From positions 1-49,973 of the forward strand of contig CANJRX010000014.1 of NCBI GenBank assembly GCA_947476895.1: a stretch of 49,973 bases of DNA, in the 5' to 3' direction. Position 1 is the stretch's first letter. Each line of letters opens with the position of its first letter. Positions 26,929-34,872 of this stretch are shown here, in pieces. The DNA comes from Fidelibacterota bacterium (GTDB lineage: Bacteria > Pseudomonadota > Alphaproteobacteria > Rhodospirillales > Rhodospirillaceae). The translations under genes and the position numbers were made by a program. The notes beneath the pieces are model-generated. The model worked only from the letters and a program-made list of their open reading frames with translations, had not been told where the DNA came from and did no database searches.

Positions 26929-29220
26929 TTAGAACGCGAGCGGGTCGGGCCTGATCTGGAACTTAACCATTTGCGGGCCAGAGGCGCCGTCGTCGCCGCC
27001 CTCTTGATGCCAAACTGGCTGCGAAGAATAAGTGGCGTAGAGGCCCTTACCTTTCCAGCCCGCCTTTGGATCATCGATACGGCCATCCAAACCACGGGTG
27101 TGGAAGCCAAGCGGATAGGGAACGCGCAAGATGTTGTACTTCTCGGTCTTTTGGTCGAATGCCAATAGTGAGTCAGAGTTCGAACCCGCGATGATCGGCG
27201 TATCCTTACCCAAACCGAAGGTATCGTGCAGATCGACCCAGAGCAGGTAGTGATAGTCGGCAGTGCCAACCTTCACGCCGGGCATTTTCGGGCCCGGGGC
27301 ATCGAAGAACGTCCAACCCTCGGGGCAATGCTGGCCTTCCGCAACGCTGGGTCCGCTCAGCACCTTACATTTGCTGCGCATGATGCGTCCGAGCTGGCCG
27401 CTGCTGTAAGCAACGAACGCGGTACCTTTTGAGTCAACGCTGACACCGCGCCCACCGAACGCCGCCGAGGTTTTGCCATCGGCGAGTTTTGGCGTAGCGA
27501 AGTATTCGGCGCGGCAAGTTTCCGGCGGATTGGTGCCGCGTTCAAAGCGGATCGCACCGCTTGGGATCGTCGGCGAAGACTTGGCAAACCACATGCTGCC
27601 GTCGCTGATGTCGGCGTCGATGCCGTAAAGGAAGCCCACAACCGGGGTGTCCTTCTTGGCATCGAACGGTTTCGGAGCGGGCTTGTCCTTCACTTCATCA
27701 CCGCCGCCTTCTTCACCGCTTTGGCCGGCCGGACCAATGGGATCGTTCCATTGCGTACGGTCAGGCGTGATCGGCACTTCGTTCTTGGCAGAGACTTTGG
27801 ACGGCGTGGTCGAGTTGGTGTCGAGCATCAAGGGGCACCAACCGACACTCTTCTGCGGATCTTTAGTCTCATCCCAGACTTTGGTATCGACCCAGCTGGC
27901 GACGCGGCTGTCGCCACCGCTGAAGTAAAGTGTCTGGCGATCTACGTTGAACTGAAGATGGTGCATACCGTTACACATCGGCACGCCTTCCATCTTGTTG
28001 GCCTTGGCGTCATAGACGACGGCTGTGTTCGAAAGTCTTCCGGACTGCGGATAGTACTTCGCGAATTTGTTCAGCGTGCCGTCGTTGCAATACTTCGGCT
28101 TATCCATGATCGGCGGATTGGGCGTCGGACGGTGATCAAGATCGGTGATCCAAAGCCGGCCCTTGGCGTCCACCATCGGATTATGCGGGAACTGTGTGGG
28201 CTGAGTTTCTTCCGGCAACACGTCGACTTGCGTCGTTCCCTTATGAACTTTGTAGCCGACTTCTTTGTGCTCCATCGTTACGGGATTAAGCGTTTCGATG
28301 TAGCCCCAGGTGCTGTTGATGGCGTAGATCAGGCCGTTGGCGTTCACAGTCGGTTCGTGGCGGTCGCTGACCACAAGATCATGCATGAAGCGGCCGTTGC
28401 CCCAGTCAATCGACGTCAGAACGATATTACGCTCGAGGCCTTGCGGACGCGGCGGCGCTTCGCTCGGCACTTCACCCTTGGCGATACGCTGTGTCCAATC
28501 GGCATACATGTTAAGTCCGCGTGTGCGACCGAACGATGTCATCGCATTGATCATGCGCTGCGTGTAGCCGTTGCCGCCGTCGCTCAAGGCTTGGTCGCCT
28601 ACGGGACGTACTTTTGACGTGCGCTCGGACCAGCCTTCCGGCGTATTGTTATCAATCTTGCGCGTGTATTGATTGCCGACCTGATGGCACATGATGCACT
28701 GGTCTTTCATGACCGTCATCCAGCTTTCCTGAGTCTGCATGCGCGGCGCAATGCCGTTGCCTTTCGCGCCGGTGCCCGGGAATTCACTTTCGGCCGGCAC
28801 CTTCACCAGCGAGAACCAATAGTTGGCGGGGAAAATTTCCGCGGCGGCTTTTGGATCGGCGGCCAGCACGGCTTTGAGATTCATATTTTTGCCCGGCGCG
28901 CCTTGCACGCGCTCGGAGTCAACCAAGCCATAGCCGCGCACCCAGATGTCGTATTTCGCTTTGGGTAGATCCGGCAGCATGAAGCGCCCTTGATCGTCGG
29001 TGACAACGATCTTGATGGTGCGCGACGACAGTTCCAACGTTTCCGCGATGACCCAGACGCCGGCTTCGGGACCGTGTGAGCTGGTCACAACACCGCCGAT
29101 GCCGTTCGGATTAACAGGAACGGCCGGCGCTGCGGCGGCCAGGCTCGTTCCAATAGAGGCTACATTCGCTGCGACCAGACAGGTCGTCGCAAACAGCACT
29201 TCGCGGAATTGCGTTTTCAT
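26929..29220 (-). CDS. Exported carboxypeptidase-regulatory-like / heme c / beta-propeller protein
   Basis: 763 residues from the ATG at 29220, with AGGGAG upstream, and a signal peptide ending near GTSLAAAA. Residues of about 40-125 form a carboxypeptidase regulatory-like Ig fold (TDDQGRFMLPDLPKAKYDIWVRGYG). A single c-type heme motif CIMCH follows at about residues 175-179. The remainder is a beta-propeller of the Vgb-lyase/SMP-30-like kind (NGLIYAINSTWGYIETLNP, GRLWITDLDH, GSMWFAKSSPTIPSGAIRFE). It is probably periplasmic. Propellers of this type bind or cleave small organic molecules, and the heme suggests electron transfer. It is divergent from the CMD-family gene at 29484 and lies upstream of, and in the same direction as, a TonB receptor. 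The reaction cannot be assigned. Confidence 0.75.
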   Translation of the reverse strand: MKTQFREVLFATTCLVAANVASIGTSLAAAAPAVPVNPNGIGGVVTSSHGPEAGVWVIAETLELSSRTIKIVVTDDQGRFMLPDLPKAKYDIWVRGYGLVDSERVQGAPGKNMNLKAVLAADPKAAAEIFPANYWFSLVKVPAESEFPGTGAKGNGIAPRMQTQESWMTVMKDQCIMCHQVGNQYTRKIDNNTPEGWSERTSKVRPVGDQALSDGGNGYTQRMINAMTSFGRTRGLNMYADWTQRIAKGEVPSEAPPRPQGLERNIVLTSIDWGNGRFMHDLVVSDRHEPTVNANGLIYAINSTWGYIETLNPVTMEHKEVGYKVHKGTTQVDVLPEETQPTQFPHNPMVDAKGRLWITDLDHRPTPNPPIMDKPKYCNDGTLNKFAKYYPQSGRLSNTAVVYDAKANKMEGVPMCNGMHHLQFNVDRQTLYFSGGDSRVASWVDTKVWDETKDPQKSVGWCPLMLDTNSTTPSKVSAKNEVPITPDRTQWNDPIGPAGQSGEEGGGDEVKDKPAPKPFDAKKDTPVVGFLYGIDADISDGSMWFAKSSPTIPSGAIRFERGTNPPETCRAEYFATPKLADGKTSAAFGGRGVSVDSKGTAFVAYSSGQLGRIMRSKCKVLSGPSVAEGQHCPEGWTFFDAPGPKMPGVKVGTADYHYLLWVDLHDTFGLGKDTPIIAGSNSDSLLAFDQKTEKYNILRVPYPLGFHTRGLDGRIDDPKAGWKGKGLYATYSSQPVWHQEGGDDGASGPQMVKFQIRPDPLAF

Positions 29221-29338
29221 ATTCTGATTCTCCCTAAAGTCGGTGCCGACTGATGCACAACTACCCAATCCCACCCCGAGTAGAAGTAAGGGGAAAGCAT
29301 ATCCCTCCCCCCTAGCTGCCGCAATCCTGAGACCAGCC

Positions 29339-29354
29339 TTTGACCGGACTTAGG
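29339..29354. promoter_or_regulatory. TTTGACCGGACTTAGG element in divergent promoter region
   Basis: This 16-mer differs by one base from 23230-23245 in the control region of the CapA operon; a shorter relative, TTTGTCCGGAC, is at 33871-33881. It lies between two divergent genes (starts at 29220 and 29484), so it could act on both. It is a possible regulator site. Confidence 0.35.
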
Positions 29355-29420
29355 AAGCGCCGCGCCTCATTTTCATGCTGCGCCCGCTAAGGCGCGGGAT
29401 CAAGCGGCTAAATCCTTGCT

Positions 29421-29448
29421 TTGACCGCTCCGGCAGGACGGGTATCGT
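29421..29448 (+). promoter_or_regulatory. Possible promoter of the CMD-family gene
   Basis: TTGACC (29421-29426), a 16-base spacer and TATCGT (29443-29448) resemble a sigma-70 promoter. They lie 36 bases before the start codon, leaving room for the GGGAGG ribosome site. Confidence 0.4.
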
Positions 29449-29483
29449 TTCGGCGCGTTTTCAAAAATTGGGAGGTAATAACC

Positions 29484-30107
29484 ATGCGCAAACAACTCTT
29501 AAGCGTTGCCCTCGGATTGTCGATGCTAGCCGCCACCGGCGTTCAAGCGGCTGAAACCCGCTTGGCGCCCATCCCGCCGGAAAAGTACGACGCGGACCAA
29601 AAGAAAGCGGTCGCGGAGTTTGAGGCTGTGCGCAAAACCGGCATTTCCGGCCCTTGGATTCCGTTGTTGCGCAACCCGGAGATCATGAACGGCGCGCGCA
29701 CCATGGGCGACTATCTGCGCTACAGGGCCAGCATCGGCCCGCGTTTGACGGAATTCACGATTCTTACGATCGCGCGCGAATGGACGATTGATTTCGAATG
29801 GGCCACTCATGCGCCCAACGCGCTGAAGCTGGGTGTGCCGCAAGAAACCTTGGACGCTCTGTCCGACGGCCGCCGCCCGACCACTATGACTGACGACGAA
29901 GCGATCTGTTACGACTTCACGATGGAGCTGCTCCGCAATAAGCGCGTATCTGACGCAACCTACGACCGCGCCCTGAAGAAGTTTGGCGAAAAAGGTGTCG
30001 TCGATCTCATCGGCTTCAACGGTTATTACGCGTTGCTGGCCATGACGTTCAACACCGCGCGTATCGCCGCGACGGACGGCAAGAAGATGCCGCGCTTCCC
30101 GGATTAA
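29484..30107 (+). CDS. Exported carboxymuconolactone decarboxylase (CMD)-family protein
   Basis: 207 residues from the ATG at 29484, with GGGAGGTAATAACC upstream; a signal peptide ends near ATGVQAAE. The core has the CMD/AhpD-fold pattern AREWTIDFEWATHAPNALKL, with a conserved Trp/His, and a C-terminal GFNGYYALLAMTFN helix. There is no CxxC pair, so it is not an AhpD-type peroxidase partner. Family members include gamma-carboxymuconolactone decarboxylase, but many are of unknown function, and export is unusual for a catabolic decarboxylase. It is convergent with the alpha-hydroxy-acid oxidase gene and shares a terminator with it; it probably belongs to the same local catabolic function. Confidence 0.8.
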   Translation: MRKQLLSVALGLSMLAATGVQAAETRLAPIPPEKYDADQKKAVAEFEAVRKTGISGPWIPLLRNPEIMNGARTMGDYLRYRASIGPRLTEFTILTIAREWTIDFEWATHAPNALKLGVPQETLDALSDGRRPTTMTDDEAICYDFTMELLRNKRVSDATYDRALKKFGEKGVVDLIGFNGYYALLAMTFNTARIAATDGKKMPRFPD

Positions 30108-30114
30108 CAAGACT

Positions 30115-30150
30115 GCGGAGGGTAGAAATCGCTACCCTCCGCTATTTTTT
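30115..30150 (+). terminator. Intrinsic terminator after the CMD-family gene
   Basis: GCGGAGGGTAG at 30115-30125 and CTACCCTCCGC at 30132-30142 form an 11-bp perfect stem with a 6-nt loop, followed by TATTTTTT. It overlaps the stop codon of the convergent gene ending at 30149. Confidence 0.9.
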
Positions 30151-31384
30151 AGGCGGGCTTGCGCATAATATTAGCGGGGGAAATTTCTTTCAGCGTACGC
30201 GCGCCGACGCCGCCCATAGCTAGGCGCAGCTCGGCATTCATAATTTCGAGCACGCGATTGACGCCGGCTTCGCCGAAAGCACCAAGGCCCCAAAGATAGG
30301 GACGGCCGATGCCCACGGCCGTTGCGCCGAGCGCCATGGCTTTCAGCACATCGGAGCCGCGGCGCACGCCACCGTCCACGATGACAGGGATACGGCCTTT
30401 AACCTCAGGCACGATTTCAGCGAGACCTTCGAGCGTACCTCGGCCCGAATCTTGCGAACGGCCGCCGTGATTGGAAACGATGATGCCGTCGGCGCCATAT
30501 TTAATGGCAAGGGCTGCGTCCTCGCGGGTCTCAAGACCCTTGATGAGAATTTTCATCTTGGTCACGTCGCGCAGACGGTTGATGAATTCCCAGGTGAGGC
30601 GCGGCGAGGTCAGTTCATTGGTATCGAGTTCGATTTCCGAGAACATCGGACGGCCGGCGCGGTCGGAACCTGTGGGACCATGGCAGCTAGTGCACACGCG
30701 GCGATCGACACGTAAGAACCGCGTCGCAGTTTCCATATTTCTGCCGGCGGCGCGGTCGATCGTCACGCACACAACCGACGAGCCAGATTGTTCAGCACGC
30801 TGCACAAGCTTGGTGGTGAATTCAAATTTGTCGGTGGTGTAAAGCTGGAACCACACAGGCTGCCCACGCGCTTCGTTGACGTGTTCGATGGGATGCGAGG
30901 TGGATGTGGACAGCATCATCACATGATTTCTGGCTTTCACCGCGCGGGCGACGGCGATTTCGCCTTCGGGATGATAAGCCCCCTGCCCGCCCACGGCGGA
31001 CACGATGATCGGGCTCGCGTAATTCGCACCGAACAGTGTGCAGCTTAAATCCATTTTGCTGACATCGACGAAACGGCGCACGCGCAGCTGATAGCGCTGG
31101 TAGGCTTCTTCGTTGGCGCGCAGCGAGGTCTCGCCGTCGACGCCACTCATCATGTAGCCCCAGTGGGCCGGCGGCACGACGCTGCTGGCGACCGCGCGCA
31201 TATCGAATACGTCCAAAGCTTCGGCTGCATTGACGGGCGGCCGGCTGAAGGCAAGGCTTGTGGCGCTCTGGCCAAACGCGCTCTGTTCCAGGGCGCTCTG
31301 TCCAAAGGCGTTTGAACTCAACGCGGCGTTCGCCAAAAGCGGGCTGCCTGCCAGAAACTTCAGAAATTCGCGCCGATAGAGCAT
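30149..31384 (-). CDS. Tat-exported FMN-dependent alpha-hydroxy-acid oxidase with CxxCH motif
   Basis: 411 residues from the ATG at 31384, with GGGGGACGAC upstream; a TTG at 31399 is less likely. The N-terminus has a Tat-like signal (YRREFLKFLAGSPLLANAA) and then a repetitive AFGQSALEQSAFGQSA linker. The domain is the LldD/glycolate-oxidase TIM barrel: SAVGGQGAYHPEGE, VWFQLYTTDK, IVSNHGGRSQDSGRG with the catalytic His/Arg region, and VIVDGGVRRGSDVLKAMALG. It oxidises 2-hydroxyacids, passing electrons from FMN. Unusually, CTSCHGPTG at residues 231-239 gives a c-type heme motif within the loop region. With export this suggests a periplasmic flavocytochrome feeding the respiratory chain, which is inference. 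The substrate is unknown. Confidence 0.85.
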   Translation of the reverse strand: MLYRREFLKFLAGSPLLANAALSSNAFGQSALEQSAFGQSATSLAFSRPPVNAAEALDVFDMRAVASSVVPPAHWGYMMSGVDGETSLRANEEAYQRYQLRVRRFVDVSKMDLSCTLFGANYASPIIVSAVGGQGAYHPEGEIAVARAVKARNHVMMLSTSTSHPIEHVNEARGQPVWFQLYTTDKFEFTTKLVQRAEQSGSSVVCVTIDRAAGRNMETATRFLRVDRRVCTSCHGPTGSDRAGRPMFSEIELDTNELTSPRLTWEFINRLRDVTKMKILIKGLETREDAALAIKYGADGIIVSNHGGRSQDSGRGTLEGLAEIVPEVKGRIPVIVDGGVRRGSDVLKAMALGATAVGIGRPYLWGLGAFGEAGVNRVLEIMNAELRLAMGGVGARTLKEISPANIMRKPA

Positions 31385-31464
31385 GTCGTCCCCCAACAAA
31401 AAATGGCCGCCAAAGGTATAAGTGAGCCGCGCTGATTTGTTAAGGGCTTCAAAAAATAACTACT

Positions 31465-32625
31465 TCAAAAAGACTTGGGCAAACCAAGGACATGCGTTGC
31501 CACATGCGAAAGAATGAGATTGGTCGAGATCGGCGCCACTTGATAAAGCCGCGTTTCGCGAAACTTACGCTCGATGTCGTATTCCTCGGCAAAGCCAAAA
31601 CCGCCGTGTGTCTGCACGGCCATATCCGCCGCAAACCACGAGGCCTCAGACGCAAGAAGCTTCGCCATGTTGGCCTCAGTGCCGCACGGCTGCCCGCCAT
31701 CGAACATGGCGGCGGCCTTATTCACCATCTCGGCGGCGGCAGTGATCTGCACATAAGCGCGTGCGATGGGAAATTGTATGCCTTGGTTTTCGCCGATGGG
31801 TTTTCCAAAGACGACACGTTCTTTGGCGTAAGCAGATGCACGGTCGATGAAGAAGCGTCCGTCGCCGATACATTCAGAGGCTATGAGAATCCGCTCGGCG
31901 TTCATGCCGTCGAGAATATATTTGAAGCCTTTGCCTTCTTCACCAATGAGATTGGCGGTAGGCACTTCGAGATCGTCGAAGAAAAGTTCCGTGGTGGCGT
32001 GATTGATCATGGTGCGAATAGGACGAATGGTAAGTCCGTTGCCAACTGCTTGCTTCATGTCCACCAGCAGCACGCTCATACCGTCTGAAGGCTTGGCAAC
32101 ATCATCGCGGGCCGTGGTTCTAACCAGCAGCACCATAAGATCAGAATATTCTGCGCGACTGATCCAGATTTTTTGCCCGTTGACGATATAGCGGTCGCCT
32201 TGTTTGCGCGCGAAGGTCGTGATGCGTGTCGTATCTGTGCCAGATGTCGGCTCGGTCACGCCAAAGGCCTGCAGCCGCAATTCGCCCGAGGCGACGCGCG
32301 GCAGATAGGTTTTTTTTTGCGCCGCTGTGCCGTGCTTGAGAAGCGTTCCCATGGTGTACATCTGTGCGTGACACGCGCCGCCGTTGCATCCCGAACGGTG
32401 GATTTCCTCCAGCACGGCGATGGCCGCGCCCAGGCCCAAGCCTGAGCCGCCATATTCTTCCGGGATCAGGACCGACAGAAACCCTGCCTTGGTCAGGGCC
32501 TCGACAAATTCCTTGGGGTAGACCCGCTCGCTGTCCAGCTTTTGCCAGTACTTTCCGGGAAATTCGGCGCAGAGGCGGCGTACGGATTCGCGAATTTCAG
32601 GAAAGCTTTCCGGCGCAGCGTTCAT
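31465..32625 (-). CDS. Acyl-CoA dehydrogenase family protein
   Basis: 386 residues from the ATG at 32625, with GGGGGAGCCTGGA upstream. The fold is complete: an N-terminal helical region, a middle domain with GVTEPTSGTDTTRITT and NGQKIWISRAEYSD, and the C-terminal bundle with GKPIGENQGIQFPIA and QTHGGFGFAEEYDIERKFRE. It oxidises an acyl-CoA at C2-C3 using FAD. The canonical YEGTSE-type catalytic Glu is absent (QVAPISTNLI is there instead). A Glu in GMNAERILIA occupies the position used by isovaleryl-CoA and long-chain dehydrogenases. It is divergent from a CaiB-type CoA transferase, so the pair probably activates and oxidises the same acid. It is cytoplasmic; the substrate is unknown. Confidence 0.9.
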   Translation of the reverse strand: MNAAPESFPEIRESVRRLCAEFPGKYWQKLDSERVYPKEFVEALTKAGFLSVLIPEEYGGSGLGLGAAIAVLEEIHRSGCNGGACHAQMYTMGTLLKHGTAAQKKTYLPRVASGELRLQAFGVTEPTSGTDTTRITTFARKQGDRYIVNGQKIWISRAEYSDLMVLLVRTTARDDVAKPSDGMSVLLVDMKQAVGNGLTIRPIRTMINHATTELFFDDLEVPTANLIGEEGKGFKYILDGMNAERILIASECIGDGRFFIDRASAYAKERVVFGKPIGENQGIQFPIARAYVQITAAAEMVNKAAAMFDGGQPCGTEANMAKLLASEASWFAADMAVQTHGGFGFAEEYDIERKFRETRLYQVAPISTNLILSHVATHVLGLPKSF

Positions 32626-32679
32626 TCCAGGCTCCCCCTCTGAGGTGGATGCGGGCCAACATTTGACTTTCTCACAATA

Positions 32680-32707
32680 TATATAACACTTCCGCTTCAG
32701 AGTGTAA
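32680..32707 (-). promoter_or_regulatory. Possible promoter of the acyl-CoA dehydrogenase gene
   Basis: On the minus strand TTACAC (32702-32707), a 16-base spacer and TATATA (32680-32685) form a plausible sigma-70 promoter, 55 bases before the start codon. It lies in the 109-base divergent region shared with the CoA transferase gene. Confidence 0.4.
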
Positions 32708-32734
32708 TGCAACCCCATAAGTACGGAAATTTTC

Positions 32735-33856
32735 GTGACTCAGCCTCTCGCCGGCCTGTTGATCGTAACCCTGGAACAGGCGGTCGCCGCCCCGTTTTGC
32801 ACGTCGCGGCTGGCCGATGCCGGCGCGCGGGTGATCAAAATTGAGCGCCGCGAAGGCGACTTCGGACGCGGCTATGACAACGTCGTGCGCGGCGAAAGTT
32901 CCTATTTCGTATGGCTGAACCGCGGCAAAGAATCCCTGGTTCTCGACATCAAGGATGCCAGCGACGCCGCCCTTTTGCATCGCATCATCGCGCGTGCCGA
33001 TATCTTTGTGCAGAACCTGCTGCCGGGTGCCGCGGGCCGGGCGGGTTTTGGCTCCGACGATTTGCGCGCCAAGCATCCCCGGCTGATCACCTGCGACATC
33101 AGCGGCTACGGCGACGAAGGCCCGCTCAAGGACATGAAGGCCTATGACCTCTTAATCCAATGCGAAGCCGGGCTCGCGGGCATTTCGGGTTCTCCTGAAG
33201 GTCCCGGCCGCGTCGGTGTGTCCATTGCCGATATCTGCTGCGGCATTAGCTCTCACGGCGCGATTTTACAGGCGCTGTATGAACGCGAGCGCACAGGCAA
33301 AGGCAAAGGTGTGGCGACATCCTTGTTCGAAGTATTGGCTGATGCCATGGCGGTGCCGCTGCTGCATTTCGACTACGCCGGCACCGAACAAAAACGCGTC
33401 GGCCTCAATCACCCTACCATCGCACCTTACGGGGCCTTCACGACCAGCGACGGCAAGCAGGTTGTGATCTCGATCCAGAACGAACGTGAATGGGTGCGGT
33501 TGTGCGAGAAGGTATTGCAAAGCCCCGGCATGGCGACAGATACGCGCTACGCTTCAAACGTAGCGCGCTGTCAGAACCGCCAAGGGTTGGATAGCGAGAT
33601 CGGCGTCACCGTCGGCAAACTGACCCGCGAAGACTTCATCGCCCGCCTGCAAGAGTCCGACATTGCTTTCGGCTCGGTGAATTCAATCGGCGACCTTTCA
33701 CGCCATCCTCAGCTACGCCGCATGAACGTAGAGACCGAAGTCGGCACCGTCGCCATCCCGGCAGCGCCATGGCGCTGGCGCGGCGAGACTTTAAGCCCCC
33801 GCCCCGTACCGTCACTTGGCGAACATAGCGATGCCATCCGGGCAGAGTTTGCTTAA
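32735..33856 (+). CDS. CaiB/BaiF-type CoA transferase (family III)
   Basis: 373 residues from a GTG start (VTQPLAGLLIVTLEQ). Typical features are APFCTSRLADAGARVIKIERREGD, FVWLNRGKESLVLDIKD, the YDLLIQCEAGLAGISG segment with the likely catalytic Asp, and GVSIADICCGISSHGAILQAL. Family III enzymes move CoA between carboxylic acids through an aspartyl-CoA thioester. The ribosome site is weak (ACGGAAATTTTC). It is divergent from the acyl-CoA dehydrogenase, with which it would form an acid activation and oxidation step. Identity of the donor and acceptor acids cannot be read from sequence. Confidence 0.9.
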   Translation: MTQPLAGLLIVTLEQAVAAPFCTSRLADAGARVIKIERREGDFGRGYDNVVRGESSYFVWLNRGKESLVLDIKDASDAALLHRIIARADIFVQNLLPGAAGRAGFGSDDLRAKHPRLITCDISGYGDEGPLKDMKAYDLLIQCEAGLAGISGSPEGPGRVGVSIADICCGISSHGAILQALYERERTGKGKGVATSLFEVLADAMAVPLLHFDYAGTEQKRVGLNHPTIAPYGAFTTSDGKQVVISIQNEREWVRLCEKVLQSPGMATDTRYASNVARCQNRQGLDSEIGVTVGKLTREDFIARLQESDIAFGSVNSIGDLSRHPQLRRMNVETEVGTVAIPAAPWRWRGETLSPRPVPSLGEHSDAIRAEFA

Positions 33857-33871
33857 AACCATCATTGGCCT

Positions 33872-33899
33872 TTGTCCGGACACGACATCCTCCTAAGAT
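33872..33899 (+). promoter_or_regulatory. Possible promoter of the exported protein gene at 33924
   Basis: TTGTCC (33872-33877), a 16-base spacer and TAAGAT (33894-33899) make a plausible promoter. The start codon is 25 bases downstream, with GGGAG in between. The -35 region overlaps the TTTGTCCGGAC element. Confidence 0.4.
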
Positions 33900-33923
33900 A
33901 CTTTCATCATTAGGGAGAGTGTC

Positions 33924-34697
33924 ATGCATCGCGGGATCTTGCCGGCTCTTGGCTTAGCTGCTGTTTGCTTTTCGTTCGGCGCACAGGCGCAGACCCCCAT
34001 CGAGGAAAGCATCGAGAGCCGCTTTCAACTCGACTTCCAGGTGCCCGATGTGGCGCTCAAGAAATTCCTCCCGGCCGGCTGGGACTTGCAGGTCGCAACC
34101 AGCGGCCCAGCAAAGGACTGCAACCTGCGTGTGATTTTCATTGACCGCATCAGCATCAACGGCGCTGACGGTAAACCCGCCGGCAAAGGCGCTAATCAGG
34201 TTGTCTATCTCACTGTGCCGATGAAAGACGCCGCAAGCGGCAAAACTGCGCAGGTCGTCATCGCCGGTTTAACGGCCGATGCCGCCGATGTGCCGGGACC
34301 TTTCGCTGTTTATCAGCAAGCCACCGATCATCAGATGACGCGTTCAACTGCCGTGGGCAAAGACGGCGTCATGCTCGAAGATCAAACCTGGGCCTTCACG
34401 ACAGCCGACGGCGAACACATCGAATCTCATGTGAAGTATGAACGCGTCGCCGCCGGCCGCGCCCGGCGCGATACGACCTATGTGTCCGGTGCGAACCCGA
34501 AACTTGTGCAGATCGCCAAAGGCGACAACGGCATCAACATCGCGCGCAACGCCAGAGTCGAGATGCCCGACCGCGTGAAAGAATTCCGCTATAAAATCAG
34601 CGGCGGCCGCTTCAAGACGCTGTTTGACGGCACTGAGAAAGTGCTCAGCATTGATTTCTTCCCGTGGAATAATCTGGCGATAACGGCGGGAGAATAG
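33924..34697 (+). CDS. Exported protein, possibly acetoacetate-decarboxylase-like fold
   Basis: 257 residues, with a signal peptide ending near FGAQAQ. The visible pattern FQVPDVALKKFLPAGWD, then CNLRVIFIDRI and a long run of beta strands, faintly recalls acetoacetate-decarboxylase-like domains; no catalytic Lys is identifiable with confidence. The start has GGGAGAGTGTC upstream. It directly follows the CoA transferase in the same direction (67-base gap, own putative promoter), so it may act on the same compound, but its role is unknown. Confidence 0.6.
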   Translation: MHRGILPALGLAAVCFSFGAQAQTPIEESIESRFQLDFQVPDVALKKFLPAGWDLQVATSGPAKDCNLRVIFIDRISINGADGKPAGKGANQVVYLTVPMKDAASGKTAQVVIAGLTADAADVPGPFAVYQQATDHQMTRSTAVGKDGVMLEDQTWAFTTADGEHIESHVKYERVAAGRARRDTTYVSGANPKLVQIAKGDNGINIARNARVEMPDRVKEFRYKISGGRFKTLFDGTEKVLSIDFFPWNNLAITAGE

Positions 34698-34872
34698 AGA
34701 GGGCGCGCACCGACCACGACCATACGCCCCCATCACATAGAATGACGCCACTCTGTTGCCGCGCTGAGGGGGATTTCACCGCCCGCGAACTTCGTGGCCC
34801 GGCCTAGCTGATATGCAACGAATCTTCCCGCTCACCGTTATGATGTCAGTTGACCTAAAATCGCGCGGGAAA

